A stretch of 64,000 bases of DNA from Paenibacillus sp. FSL R7-0337 (GTDB lineage Bacteria > Bacillota > Bacilli > Paenibacillales > Paenibacillaceae): contig NZ_CP150218.1 of assembly GCF_037969875.1 (NCBI RefSeq), forward strand, positions 1 to 64,000, given 5' to 3'. The position numbers and the translations under genes were made by a program. Below, piece after piece: positions 24,939 to 34,015 of this stretch; position 1 is the stretch's first letter; each line of letters begins with the position of its first letter. The notes below the pieces were generated by a model. It saw nothing but the letters and a program-made list of their open reading frames with translations, did not search any database and was not told the DNA's origin.

Positions 24939-27280
24939 GCAGGGCAGCGGTTGCCGGTGTTCATGTCTTCGGAGTCCGGCATCTGTCTCCGGGCGGTGCC
25001 AGACATGTCCTGGAATATTTGAACGAGCTGCAGCCGACCGCCGTGCTGATTGAGGGGCCGAGTGATGCAAGCGGAGAGATCCGTCATTTAACCCATGCGG
25101 TAACAAAGCCGCCGGTAGCTATTCTGGCCTTCACCGAGGATCTCCCCGTGCGGACGGTGCTCTGGCCGTTCGCTGTGTATTCCCCGGAATATCAGGGGAT
25201 GAAATGGGCGCAGGAGCATGGAGCACAGGCAGAGTTCATCGACCTGCCTTCTTCTGTAACATTGGGGCTGCAGGATGCGTTACGGCAGGATGCCGGCGGA
25301 CGCCCGGAGCTGAAGCCTGTGGCTGAGGAACAGGGGGAACCGGCGGAAGAGGAAGTCCGTGAGCCGGAGTCCGTATACAGCCGGATTGCCCGGCTCGCCG
25401 GTGAGCATGACTATGATATGTACTGGGAGCGTAATTACGAGCATAACGCCAGCAGCGGTGCCTACCGCGCCGCGATACTGGCCTTCTCAGGACAGATGCG
25501 GGAGCTGTCGGAGTCCACGGAGCGCGCAGAGCAGCCGCGGGAATATGCATATAACGCATTGCGAGAATCTTATATGCGGCGGCAGATTCAGCTCAAGATT
25601 GACGAAGGGCATCTGCCGGAGAAGATTGTTGTGATCTGCGGTGCATACCACGCCGCCGCACTGGCCGATCTCTCGGAGGGGATGAGCGATGCGGAGCTGG
25701 CGTCATTGCCTGCACGCTCTACCAAGCTGACGCTGATGCCTTATTCCTACTATAAGCTCTCTACCATGTCTGGCTACGGTGCGGGTAATGCGGCTCCGCA
25801 CTACTTCCAGATGATGTGGGAGCTGATGGCCTCCGGCCGCTCTGAGGAGCTGCCCCATCTCTATCTCTCCTCTGTGGCCCGGATGGTGCGCAGAGCAGGG
25901 ACGCACCGCTCCACGGCTGAAGTCATTGAAGCGGTGCGGCTGGCGGAGTCGCTGGCTTCGCTGCACGGCGGAAGCGCGCCTACGCTGCGTGATCTGCGGG
26001 ATGCCGCGCAGACCTTGCTCGGGCATGGGGATCTGGCTGTTATCGCTGATTCGCTGGCCCGGGTCGATGTTGGCACGAACATCGGAAGGCTGGCCGACGG
26101 CGTCAGCCAGACGCCGATTCAGGATGACCTGAACCGGCTGCTGAAGCGCTACAAGCTGGAGAAGTACAGATCGACCGTAGCCAGCGACCTGACGCTGGAT
26201 CTGCGTGAGAACCGCCGGGTGTCAAGCAGTGAAGCGGCTTATCTCGATCTGCACCGCTCCGTGCTGTTCCACCGGCTGGAGCTGCTCGGTATCCACTTCG
26301 CCCGGAATGTGCCGAGCGGCCAGTCCGGGGCGACCTGGGCGGAGCACTGGATACTCCAGTGGGCGCCGGAGGTAGAGATTGAGATTGTGGAGTCTACCCT
26401 GCTGGGGGAGACCATTGAAGTGGCGGCAGCCTATGTGCTGCGAGAGAAGCTGCTGGAATGCAGCTCCATCTCTGAGGCATCGGCGCTGATTGTCACCGCC
26501 TGCGAATGTGCCATGACCACGCAGATGGAGGAGAGCAGCCGCGTACTCCAGCGCCTAGCGGTAGACAGCCGGGATGTTGTCTCGATTGCCACGGCAGCCA
26601 GGGAGCTGGCCAAGATCATCGGCTATGGCGACATCCGCAAGGTGGATACGGCCCCGTTCATACCGCTGCTGGAGGAGCTGTTCCGCCGGGGCTGCCTGTT
26701 CCTGCTGGATGCCAGCGGCTGCAATGATGAAGCAGCGGCGCTGATGATCGGCGCAATGAATGATCTGAACAACATCTCGCAGGAGCATAGCGAGATTGCA
26801 GATACGGCCCTGTGGCTGCAGGAGCTGCTGCAGCTGGCGCAGCGGGATGACCGCAACCCGCGGCTGTCGGGCTTCGCCTGCGCGATCCTGATGGAGCGTG
26901 GAGCCATTCCTGCCGGGGAGGTTGCGGCGGAGGTGTCGCGCCGCTTGTCTCCAGGAATACCGGCGGACCTCGGGGCAGGCTGGTTCGAAGGGCTGTCCAT
27001 GCGTAACCGCTATGGGCTGCTGTCGCGGATGAGCCTGTGGGAACAGCTGAATGACTATATCAACGCCTTGGAGGATGAGGAATTCAAGCGTGCGCTGGTC
27101 TTCCTGCGCCGGGCGTTCAGCACCTTCTCCCCGCGTGAGAAGACGATGATCGCCGAGCTGCTGGGTGAGCTGTGGGGCGTGAACACAGAGCAGGCCGCCG
27201 AGATTCTGACAGGAGAACTGAAGGAGGAGGAAGCCAAAATGCTGGATGATCTGAATGATTTTGACTTCGGGGATCTGTAG
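24935..27280 (+). CDS. DUF5682 protein (YehM-like)
   Basis: This 781-residue protein starts at a GTG overlapping the MoxR stop. Its N-terminal 240 residues carry FGVRHLSPGGARH (H16), VLIEGPSDA (E40), NALRESYMRRQI (about 208-218) and VVICGAYHAA (H239). This spacing of GxxH, EGP, RExxM and GxxH resembles the EreA/ChaN/TraB-like fold, in which those residues form an active site; that kinship is my inference. The remaining 540 residues are helical, with an acidic tail (MLDDLNDFDFGDL). No membrane segment was seen. It is the largest member of the six-gene operon and the most likely effector or enzyme. Confidence 0.82.
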   Translation: MSRAAVAGVHVFGVRHLSPGGARHVLEYLNELQPTAVLIEGPSDASGEIRHLTHAVTKPPVAILAFTEDLPVRTVLWPFAVYSPEYQGMKWAQEHGAQAEFIDLPSSVTLGLQDALRQDAGGRPELKPVAEEQGEPAEEEVREPESVYSRIARLAGEHDYDMYWERNYEHNASSGAYRAAILAFSGQMRELSESTERAEQPREYAYNALRESYMRRQIQLKIDEGHLPEKIVVICGAYHAAALADLSEGMSDAELASLPARSTKLTLMPYSYYKLSTMSGYGAGNAAPHYFQMMWELMASGRSEELPHLYLSSVARMVRRAGTHRSTAEVIEAVRLAESLASLHGGSAPTLRDLRDAAQTLLGHGDLAVIADSLARVDVGTNIGRLADGVSQTPIQDDLNRLLKRYKLEKYRSTVASDLTLDLRENRRVSSSEAAYLDLHRSVLFHRLELLGIHFARNVPSGQSGATWAEHWILQWAPEVEIEIVESTLLGETIEVAAAYVLREKLLECSSISEASALIVTACECAMTTQMEESSRVLQRLAVDSRDVVSIATAARELAKIIGYGDIRKVDTAPFIPLLEELFRRGCLFLLDASGCNDEAAALMIGAMNDLNNISQEHSEIADTALWLQELLQLAQRDDRNPRLSGFACAILMERGAIPAGEVAAEVSRRLSPGIPADLGAGWFEGLSMRNRYGLLSRMSLWEQLNDYINALEDEEFKRALVFLRRAFSTFSPREKTMIAELLGELWGVNTEQAAEILTGELKEEEAKMLDDLNDFDFGDL

Positions 27281-28510
27281 ATGGGTGATGAAGAGCTGAA
27301 GGAGGAGAACCAGAACAGCGCCCTTACACGCTGGCGGCTGATTCTGGGGCAGGACGCGGAAGAGGCCTTGCCCGGCTTCGGCCCGGGCAGCGGCCGGATC
27401 TTGAGCGAGGAAGAGCTGATTATGGATGCCGCGCTGGCGGCTATATACAATGAGACAGGTGCAGGCAAGGCAGAAGGGAGTGCCGCTGCCGCATCGAAGG
27501 GCAGAGGCGCAGGCTCGGGACATGCCGCAATTAACCTGTCCAAGTGGCTCGGGGATGTGCGGAATTTCTTCCCGGAGGATGTGGTCTCGGTTATTCAGAC
27601 CGATGCGATGGAGCGTAAGGGCTGGAAGCAGCTGCTCTTCGAACCGGAGCTGCTGGCGGCAGTGAAGCCGGATATCCAGCTGGTCGGTACGCTGCTGGCA
27701 CTCAAGGGCAAAATCCCGGAGAAAACCAAAGATACCGCCAGAATGCTCGTTCAGGCGCTCGTGGATGAGCTGGTCAAGCTGCTGGAGACCGATATCCGCC
27801 GTGCGGTTACCGGAGCCCTCAACAAGCGGCAGCATTCCCCGCTGCCTTCGCTCAGCGGGCTGGACTGGAAACGGACGATTGAACGCAATCTGAAGCACTA
27901 CGATGCGGAGCGGCGGATGATTATCCCCGAACGCTTCTTCTATTTCGACCGGGCCCGCCGCAGCAAGGAATGGACGGTCATTGTGGATATTGACCAGAGC
28001 GGCTCGATGGCCAGCTCGGTGATCTGGGCGTCGGTGATCGGCTCGATCTTCGCCAGTATCCCTGCGCTGAACACGCGTGTCGTTGCTTTTGACACCGAGG
28101 TGGTAGACTTGACAGAGCAGTGTGCGAATGATCCTGTTGACATGCTCTTCGGCATCCAGCTCGGGGGCGGCACGGATATTCATAAGTCGGTGAAGTATTG
28201 CGAGCAGTTCATCGAGGAGCCGAAGAAGACATTGTTCATTATCGTATCGGACCTGTATGAGAACGGCAATCAGGCCGGACTGGTCCGGCGGATGCGTGAG
28301 CTGCGGGAATCCGGGGTGCGGACGATGACGCTCTTGGCTCTCTCCGATGAAGGCAAGCCTTCCTATGATGAACGGCTGGCCGCCCAGCTCACCCGTGATG
28401 GAACGCCTTGCTTCGCCTGTACTCCGGCACTGCTGCCTGTCCTGGTGGAGGGGGCGCTGAAGGGTCAGGAGCTGGGTGAGCTGGCGAAGCGGCTCGGGAT
28501 GACGCGATAA
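27281..28510 (+). CDS. VWA-domain protein with intact MIDAS (YehP-like)
   Basis: This 409-residue protein has a helical N-terminal half with an Ala/Gly-rich linker (about 60-82) and a C-terminal von Willebrand A domain. All metal-site residues are present: D238-x-S240-x-S242 in DIDQSGSM, T298 in GGGTDI and D324 in VSDLYENG. VWA domains bind protein partners through the metal. The ATG directly abuts the DUF5682 stop (zero spacing), implying coupled translation and fixed stoichiometry with the DUF5682 and MoxR proteins. It is the last gene of the operon; no strong terminator was seen after it. Confidence 0.9.
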   Translation: MGDEELKEENQNSALTRWRLILGQDAEEALPGFGPGSGRILSEEELIMDAALAAIYNETGAGKAEGSAAAASKGRGAGSGHAAINLSKWLGDVRNFFPEDVVSVIQTDAMERKGWKQLLFEPELLAAVKPDIQLVGTLLALKGKIPEKTKDTARMLVQALVDELVKLLETDIRRAVTGALNKRQHSPLPSLSGLDWKRTIERNLKHYDAERRMIIPERFFYFDRARRSKEWTVIVDIDQSGSMASSVIWASVIGSIFASIPALNTRVVAFDTEVVDLTEQCANDPVDMLFGIQLGGGTDIHKSVKYCEQFIEEPKKTLFIIVSDLYENGNQAGLVRRMRELRESGVRTMTLLALSDEGKPSYDERLAAQLTRDGTPCFACTPALLPVLVEGALKGQELGELAKRLGMTR

Positions 28511-28549
28511 TTTCATTAGAAGAGGAAACACTTACTTTATAATCACATA

Positions 28550-28578
28550 TTGTGTAACATGCCGCTATCCTTTATAAT
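28550..28578 (+). promoter_or_regulatory. Probable SigA promoter of asd
   Basis: TTGTGT at 28550-28555 and TATAAT at 28573-28578 are separated by 17 bases and lie 56 bases before the asd start. A short hairpin AGCGC/GCGCT (28591-28610) lies in the leader. Confidence 0.6.
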
Positions 28579-28633
28579 CGGTTATTAAAAAGCGCTTTTC
28601 GCTAGGCGCTGCTTGAAAGGAAATGAATTTCTT

Positions 28634-29719
28634 ATGTCGAGTAAGCTCAGAGCGGGTATTGTTGGCGGTACCGGTATGGTCGGCCAGCGTTTCATTGCAC
28701 TTTTGGAGAATCATCCATGGTTTCAGGTAACAGCGATTGCGGCGAGCGCGAATTCAGCCGGCAAGTCCTATGAGGAGTCTGTTCAAGGCAGATGGAAGCT
28801 ATCCACTCCTATGCCCGAAGCCGTCAAAGGCATTATGGTTCAAGACGCCTCCAAGGTGGAGGAAGTGGCTGCGGATGTGGATCTGATCTTCTGCGCCGTA
28901 GATATGAAGAAGGAAGAGATCAAGGCGCTGGAAGAAGCTTATGCGCGTACCGGAACTCCGGTGATCTCCAACAACTCGGCACACCGCTGGACACCGGATG
29001 TTCCGATGGTGATTCCCGAGATCAACCCGGAGCATCTGGAGGTCATCGCCCAGCAGCGCAAGCGTCTGGGGACGGAGACCGGCTTCATCGCCGTGAAACC
29101 GAACTGTTCCATTCAGAGCTATATGCCTACCCTGAATGCACTTCATGAGTTCAAGCCTTCTAAGGTAGTTGTAACTACTTATCAGGCAATTTCAGGTGCC
29201 GGCAAGACCTTCGCAGATTGGCCAGATATGCTGGATAACGTGATTCCATACATCGGCGGAGAAGAAGAGAAGAGCGAGCAGGAGCCGCTGCGGATCTGGG
29301 GTAAGGTAACTAGTGAGGGGATTGTCCCAAGCACGCAGCCGGTAATCACCACACAGTGTATTCGTGTGCCTGTTGCTGACGGCCATATGGCGGCAGTCTT
29401 CGCCTCCTTTGAGCAGAAGCCTTCCCGCGAAGAGATTCTGGAACGCTGGAACAGCTTCCAGGGGCGTCCGCAGCAGCTCGGTCTGCCGAGCGCGCCTAAG
29501 CAGTTCATCACGTATTTTGAGGAAGAGAACCGCCCGCAGACTCGTCTGGACCGTGACATTGAGAATGGCATGGGTATCTCCGCAGGTCGTCTGCGCGAGG
29601 ATTCACTGTACGATTACAAATTCGTCAGCTTGTCCCACAATACGGTAAGAGGCGCTGCCGGAGGTGCGGTACTGATCGCTGAATTACTGAAGGCCGAAGG
29701 ATATATTCAGCCTAAATAA
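28634..29719 (+). CDS. asd: Aspartate-semialdehyde dehydrogenase
   Basis: This 361-residue enzyme reduces aspartyl phosphate to aspartate semialdehyde with NADPH, the branch step to lysine/diaminopimelate, threonine and methionine. The N-terminal Rossmann motif is GIVGGTGMVGQRF. The catalytic cysteine lies in VKPNCSIQSYMPTL, and the late histidine in IRVPVADGHMAAVF. The NCSIQ and overall pattern is that of the archaeal/fungal-type family rather than the common bacterial asd, although it serves the same reaction. The start at 28634 follows GAAAGGA at 12 bases. It is monocistronic and independent of lysine genes. Confidence 0.88.
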   Translation: MSSKLRAGIVGGTGMVGQRFIALLENHPWFQVTAIAASANSAGKSYEESVQGRWKLSTPMPEAVKGIMVQDASKVEEVAADVDLIFCAVDMKKEEIKALEEAYARTGTPVISNNSAHRWTPDVPMVIPEINPEHLEVIAQQRKRLGTETGFIAVKPNCSIQSYMPTLNALHEFKPSKVVVTTYQAISGAGKTFADWPDMLDNVIPYIGGEEEKSEQEPLRIWGKVTSEGIVPSTQPVITTQCIRVPVADGHMAAVFASFEQKPSREEILERWNSFQGRPQQLGLPSAPKQFITYFEEENRPQTRLDRDIENGMGISAGRLREDSLYDYKFVSLSHNTVRGAAGGAVLIAELLKAEGYIQPK

Positions 29720-29753
29720 GCCATTCTATGCTCTTGGATGGATACCCGTTACG

Positions 29754-29784
29754 CAGCCTGCCGGAGGCTCCTTCGCGCAGGCTG
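29754..29784 (+). terminator. Hairpin after asd
   Basis: 8-bp stem CAGCCTGC/GCAGGCTG with a loop of 15 bases, 34 bases past the stop. The tail TTTGCAGTTGG has few T residues, so efficiency is uncertain. Confidence 0.55.
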
Positions 29785-29870
29785 TTTGCAGTTGGACCTG
29801 ACAATCCGCCCGAAATAATGGTAAGATAGAGTAATGTACGGCGAAAACTGAATATTGACGGAGTGATATT

Positions 29871-30062
29871 GTGGCAAAAAGTAAAGGCGGCGGTACAGGC
29901 AGAGGAACAGGCAGCAAGGGCTGGACCCGCTGGAATAAGACAGCAAAACCCGTGAAGCCGGCCAAAAGCGGCCCTCCCGGAAGCCCAGGCGCTAAAGGGG
30001 CCAAACCAGTCAAGCCAGCTAAGAGTGGCAGCGGCAGCAGCAAAACCGGAGGCGCTAAATAA
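29871..30062 (+). CDS. Small basic low-complexity protein, 63 aa
   Basis: A GTG start with GGAGTG eight bases upstream opens a 63-codon frame rich in Lys, Gly, Pro and Ser. It contains two near-identical VKPAKSG units and two GAKGAKP-like units and ends SKTGGAK; the only aromatic residues are two tryptophans in GWTRWNK. It is probably disordered and may bind nucleic acid or cell-wall polymer. The family is unknown. A hairpin terminator follows at 30116. Confidence 0.55.
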   Translation: MAKSKGGGTGRGTGSKGWTRWNKTAKPVKPAKSGPPGSPGAKGAKPVKPAKSGSGSSKTGGAK

Positions 30063-30115
30063 GCGGACATCTGCCCATTGATAATTACCAAATATAAGGG
30101 TTATAGGTTGGAGCA

Positions 30116-30143
30116 ACATCTGATTTGTATGTAAATCAGGTGT
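30116..30143 (+). terminator. Hairpin terminator
   Basis: Perfect 11-bp stem ACATCTGATTT/AAATCAGGTGT (one G-T pair) with a 6-base loop, followed by TCTTTCAT. It closes the small-protein unit ahead of rluF. Confidence 0.65.
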
Positions 30144-30177
30144 TCTTTCATATGTAGGACCTGAAAGCGGGCACTTC

Positions 30178-30873
30178 ATGAGAATTAATAAATATATCAG
30201 TGAGACTGGCGTCTATCCGCGCAGAGAGACGAACCGGCTGATTGCCGCCGGAAGGATCACGATTAACGGGAAGATATGTGCGCCTGGAGCAATGGTGGAG
30301 CCTGGAGATACGGTGGCTGTAGACGGAATTACTGTGACTCCAGACCGGGAGGAGCGGGTCTATCTGGCGCTGAACAAGCCGATAGGCATTACATGTACAG
30401 CCGCCCGGCACGTGGAAGGGAATATAGTAGATTATATCAACTATCCATCCCGGATTTTTGCCGTCGGCAGACTGGATAAGCACTCGGAAGGGCTGATTCT
30501 CCTGACCAATGACGGGTCGATTGTCAACCGGATGATGCGGTCTGAGCATAGTCATGAGAAGGAGTACCGGGTGAGCGTGGACAAGCCGGTCACGGAAGAG
30601 TTTTTGGCGGAGATGTCAGCGGGTGTAGATATTCTGGAGACCCGGACCAAGCCATGCCTCACCCGGCGGATCGCGGATAAGGAGTTCATGATTATTCTGA
30701 CCCAAGGGCTGAACCTGCAGATCCGCCGGATGTGCAAGGCGCTGGGCTACCGTGTGCTCCGCCTGGAGCGGATACGGATTATGCATATCACGCTCAGCGG
30801 TCTGCCGCAAGGGCAGTGGAGACGGCTGACGGAGGAAGAACTGGTGGAGCTCCATGCACAACTGGATGGTTAA
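30178..30873 (+). CDS. rluF: 23S rRNA pseudouridine synthase (RluF type)
   Basis: This 231-residue enzyme has an N-terminal S4 RNA-binding domain (MRINKYISETGVYPRRETNR) and a RluB/E/F-type catalytic domain. The active-site aspartate is in VGRLDKHSEGLILLTNDG. Other family motifs are LNKPIGITCT, KEYRVSVDKP and GLNLQIRRMCKALGY. It isomerises a uridine in helix-rich 23S rRNA; RluF in E. coli acts at position 2604. The exact target site here is inferred from the family. Monocistronic. Confidence 0.88.
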   Translation: MRINKYISETGVYPRRETNRLIAAGRITINGKICAPGAMVEPGDTVAVDGITVTPDREERVYLALNKPIGITCTAARHVEGNIVDYINYPSRIFAVGRLDKHSEGLILLTNDGSIVNRMMRSEHSHEKEYRVSVDKPVTEEFLAEMSAGVDILETRTKPCLTRRIADKEFMIILTQGLNLQIRRMCKALGYRVLRLERIRIMHITLSGLPQGQWRRLTEEELVELHAQLDG

Positions 30874-30971
30874 CCGCAACTCACATACTAAGGTACAGGC
30901 TTCCGAAGCTTGCTCTGCGATGGGCATATTAGGAAGCCATGCTACCACGACACGACATTTAGGAGGATCAC

Positions 30972-31910
30972 ATGCGGATTATAAGCTTATTGATAGCCTT
31001 AGCAATTATAGCGGGTTGCTCAAGAACAGGGGGTGGCGGATCAGTAGAACCGTCCGCAGCGCCAGCCGCTTCCCCGGCAGCGGATCTCTCGGCAGTACCT
31101 GGAGGGCATCAGGAGGAAGACACGGCTGACGCAGCGCTGGCGGAAGTGTCACCTGAGATAGCGGATGAGTATTCGGGCTTCGTACATATGGATGCGGTTC
31201 AGTTGAACGGGCAGATTTTTCAGGTATATTACTGGAACAAGGGAGAGTTCAACTATACACAGTTCGCCATCGTCAAGGAGGGCAAAATGGTCTTTGACAG
31301 CAAGAAGGCCGGGCTTACCCTGGAAGGCGGCGACATTTGGAATGAGGAGGAGCAGCTCTGGGCCGAAGCGGTTGTGCAGAACAACCGGAATACCTTCTTG
31401 TTCAGTCTGATGGATAACCGTCCTGCTTACGCGTCTATTGTGGTCGAAGAGATCGACGGAACAATGCAGGTAACGGTTAACGATCTGTTCAGCGTGAATT
31501 ATGAGGATGTGGATCAGGATGGAAGTGAGGATCTGCTGGCCAGCCCTTATCCGGGGCAATCTCCTCTGGGTCCGGCGCTGATGGGCATCTATCAGCTGGA
31601 AGGGACGAATTATGTGCCAGATAAGCTGCTTACCAAGCAATACGCGGTCGATCAGCTTCAGCTCAGTGAGCAGGAGTATAAAAACAATCCGTCCGAGCAG
31701 ACATTAGAGCAGCTGCTGAACGCCTACCTGATTCTCGGGCGGCGCAGTATCGCGCTGACGCGGTTCGAAGAGTTCCATGAGTGGGCCGGACAGCTTCCCG
31801 GTTACGGCGGCTATGTGGATGAATACCAACGGCTGCTGCAGAGCACGGAGACCGCTGAACAAATCAGCGGCTGGATGGACAAGCTGAAGCCGCTGCGTAC
31901 TACGCGATAG
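30972..31910 (+). CDS. Lipoprotein of unknown function
   Basis: This 312-residue exported protein has a short lipoprotein signal with lipobox IIAGC (lipidated C16), followed by an Ala/Pro/Ser-rich linker to about residue 40. The rest is strand-rich (VQLNGQIFQVYYWNKG, YTQFAIVKEGKMVFDSKK) with a possible calcium-type loop DVDQDGSEDLL, typical of VCBS/EF-like integrin-style repeats. The C-terminal third is helical. RBS TAGGAGGATCAC precedes the ATG. It stands alone and is closed by a strong terminator. Confidence 0.75.
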   Translation: MRIISLLIALAIIAGCSRTGGGGSVEPSAAPAASPAADLSAVPGGHQEEDTADAALAEVSPEIADEYSGFVHMDAVQLNGQIFQVYYWNKGEFNYTQFAIVKEGKMVFDSKKAGLTLEGGDIWNEEEQLWAEAVVQNNRNTFLFSLMDNRPAYASIVVEEIDGTMQVTVNDLFSVNYEDVDQDGSEDLLASPYPGQSPLGPALMGIYQLEGTNYVPDKLLTKQYAVDQLQLSEQEYKNNPSEQTLEQLLNAYLILGRRSIALTRFEEFHEWAGQLPGYGGYVDEYQRLLQSTETAEQISGWMDKLKPLRTTR

Positions 31911-31936
31911 GCCACACTGATCGCGGGCAAGAAGAG

Positions 31937-31983
31937 AAGGGATTCCGGGGGGCAGGTGATGCTGCTCCAGGAATCCCTTTTTC
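31937..31983 (+). terminator. Hairpin terminator after the lipoprotein gene
   Basis: Perfect 10-bp stem AAGGGATTCC/GGAATCCCTT (31937-31946 and 31970-31979) followed by TTTT. It also faces the 3' end of the convergent ABC gene. Confidence 0.8.
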
Positions 31984-32008
31984 ATGAGCTACGACCGCGC
32001 CTGCTGGC

Positions 32009-33916
32009 TTATGAATCTTCCCGCTGAAACTGCTTGTTGTACAAATCCCGGTATACCCCATTCTCTGCCAGCAGGGAAGCGTGCTGCCCCGACTCAATAA
32101 TCCTGCCGTCCTGAACAACCAGAATATTGTCGGCTGCCATGATGGTGGAGAGACGGTGGGCGATGACCATGCTGGTCTTGCCGCGCAGCAGTTCATGCAT
32201 CGCTTGCTGGATGTAATATTCCGATACCGTGTCCAGCGACGAGGTGGCTTCGTCCATGATGATAATGGGCGGATTCTTGAGCAGTACGCGCGCGATGGAC
32301 ATCCGCTGTTTCTCACCGCCCGACAGCTTAATACCCCGATTGCCGACGACCGTGTTGTAGCCCTCAGGCAGCTTCAGAATGAAATCATGAATATAAGCGG
32401 CTTCGCAGGCGGCCGTCAGCTCGGCTTCCGTGGCTTCAGCGTTAGCATAGAGCAGATTCTCACGGATCGTTCCATTGAACAGATATGTGTCCTGGGTGAC
32501 GAGGCCTATCTGCGAGCGAAGCGAATGCAGCGTGAACTCGCGGATGTCCTTGCCGCCGATACGGATCATACCCGAATCCAGCTCATAGAGCCGGGGAATC
32601 AGGTTGGTAATGGTAGTTTTGCCTGCTCCGCTGGGTCCGACCAGGGCAGTCAGTGATCCGGCGGCTCCCGTGAAGGAGATCCCGCTCAGTGCGGGCTTAT
32701 CCGGGGCGTAAGCGAAATTCACCTGCTCGAAGACGATGTCTTGTCCCTCTACGCGGCTTGGAAGAGCCAGCTTAGCATCCACAATCAGCGGGTCCATATC
32801 GAAATAGTCAAAAATCCGTTCAAACAGCGCCACCGAACGGTTCACATCCACATAGAGATTGGTCATCTGCATAACCGGAATATACAATCTGCTCAGCAGT
32901 GCCACAAAGGTGATAATTGCTCCGACACTCAGCTCTCCCTGGATGAATAAATATCCACCGTACAGATAAATCATCATTGGCCCGATACTGGTGAAGGTGG
33001 TAAGGACCAGCATGAACCAGCGGCCGGCCATGGATTCGCGGATTTGCAGCCGTGTTGCCTGGGCATTTACTGTCCGGAAGCTTGCCAGTGCGGTGTCCTC
33101 TCTGGTGAACAGCTTCATAAGCATGTACCCGCTGAGGCTGAGTGTCTCCTCAATGATCTGATTCTGCTCCGAGATCTTCTCCTGCGTCTCTTTGGCCAGC
33201 TTCCAGCGCACATTGCCCATTTTGCGGGTGGGTATGATGAATAAGGGAATGACCAGGATACCTAGCAGCGCAAGCTTCCAGTTCATGATGAACAAGGTTG
33301 CCGCCGTGGAGATCAGAATGAACAGATTGCTGGCACAATTGACGATGGTGCTGTTGAACACGCCTTGAATCCCAGCAATGTCACTGGTCATCCGGGTGAT
33401 GACCTCGCCTTGCTTAACACCTGAGTAGAACTGCAGCGGCATGCTCTGCAGATGGCGGTACATCTGGTTTTTCATATCATGGACAATATTCTGGGAGATA
33501 AAAGAGTTCAAATAATTCTGCAGCACGCCCAGCAGTCCGGACACAACCGTTGTAGCCAGCGAGGCGGCAACCAGCAGGAAGAGCAGCTGCAGATTCTTGT
33601 CCGGAAGCGCCCGGTCAATGATCTGCTGAATCAGGATAGGAGGGAGCAGCCCCAGCACTGCGGATATGCACAATACAGTCATCACCAGCAGAGTCTGCTT
33701 CCAGTACGGGGCGAAATACTTGACGATGCGTAATAGCAGCGCTTTGGATATATCCGGCTTTGCCTCCTCCTCATCGAACTTTAATTTGCCATGCCCGAAG
33801 CCTCCTCCGGGTCCTATGGCTCTGAAGCCTCTCGACAATAGGGTCACCAGCTTTGCTTGAATTTTAGGGATACTATATATGTAAAAATAATCCTGTAATA
33901 TGTCTGTCATGGGCAT
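32009..33916 (-). CDS. ABC exporter, fused membrane and ATPase domains
   Basis: This 635-residue half-transporter has a cytoplasmic lead of about 65 residues (Gly-rich GPGGGFGHGK), six membrane helices (about 75-350) and an ATPase domain. Walker A is GPSGAGKTT, the signature is LSGGEKQR, Walker B is IIIMDEATSSLD and the switch histidine is in VIAHRLST. It works as a homodimer or with a partner to export lipids, peptides or drugs; no partner gene is adjacent. The start ATG at 33916 has only a weak site, so the true start may be a few codons away. Confidence 0.88.
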   Translation of the reverse strand: MPMTDILQDYFYIYSIPKIQAKLVTLLSRGFRAIGPGGGFGHGKLKFDEEEAKPDISKALLLRIVKYFAPYWKQTLLVMTVLCISAVLGLLPPILIQQIIDRALPDKNLQLLFLLVAASLATTVVSGLLGVLQNYLNSFISQNIVHDMKNQMYRHLQSMPLQFYSGVKQGEVITRMTSDIAGIQGVFNSTIVNCASNLFILISTAATLFIMNWKLALLGILVIPLFIIPTRKMGNVRWKLAKETQEKISEQNQIIEETLSLSGYMLMKLFTREDTALASFRTVNAQATRLQIRESMAGRWFMLVLTTFTSIGPMMIYLYGGYLFIQGELSVGAIITFVALLSRLYIPVMQMTNLYVDVNRSVALFERIFDYFDMDPLIVDAKLALPSRVEGQDIVFEQVNFAYAPDKPALSGISFTGAAGSLTALVGPSGAGKTTITNLIPRLYELDSGMIRIGGKDIREFTLHSLRSQIGLVTQDTYLFNGTIRENLLYANAEATEAELTAACEAAYIHDFILKLPEGYNTVVGNRGIKLSGGEKQRMSIARVLLKNPPIIIMDEATSSLDTVSEYYIQQAMHELLRGKTSMVIAHRLSTIMAADNILVVQDGRIIESGQHASLLAENGVYRDLYNKQFQREDS

Positions 33917-34015
33917 TATACGCCTGGATTTTCCGGATGTAAATGCTAAACTGGATAGGTTGGAATGAACTGGAGAACTAAATGGCAGCCCTAAGATTGA
34001 GAGGAGAGGGACAGA

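Noticed and set aside
18629..28510. Assignment of the six-gene operon to a named defence system
   Set aside because: No nuclease, toxin or mobile-element context is visible, so a defence role cannot be claimed from sequence alone.
26555..28531. Long 658-codon minus-strand frame opposite the DUF5682 and VWA genes
   Set aside because: It is the antisense shadow of high-GC codons in two genes with clear motifs; its protein has no recognisable domain.
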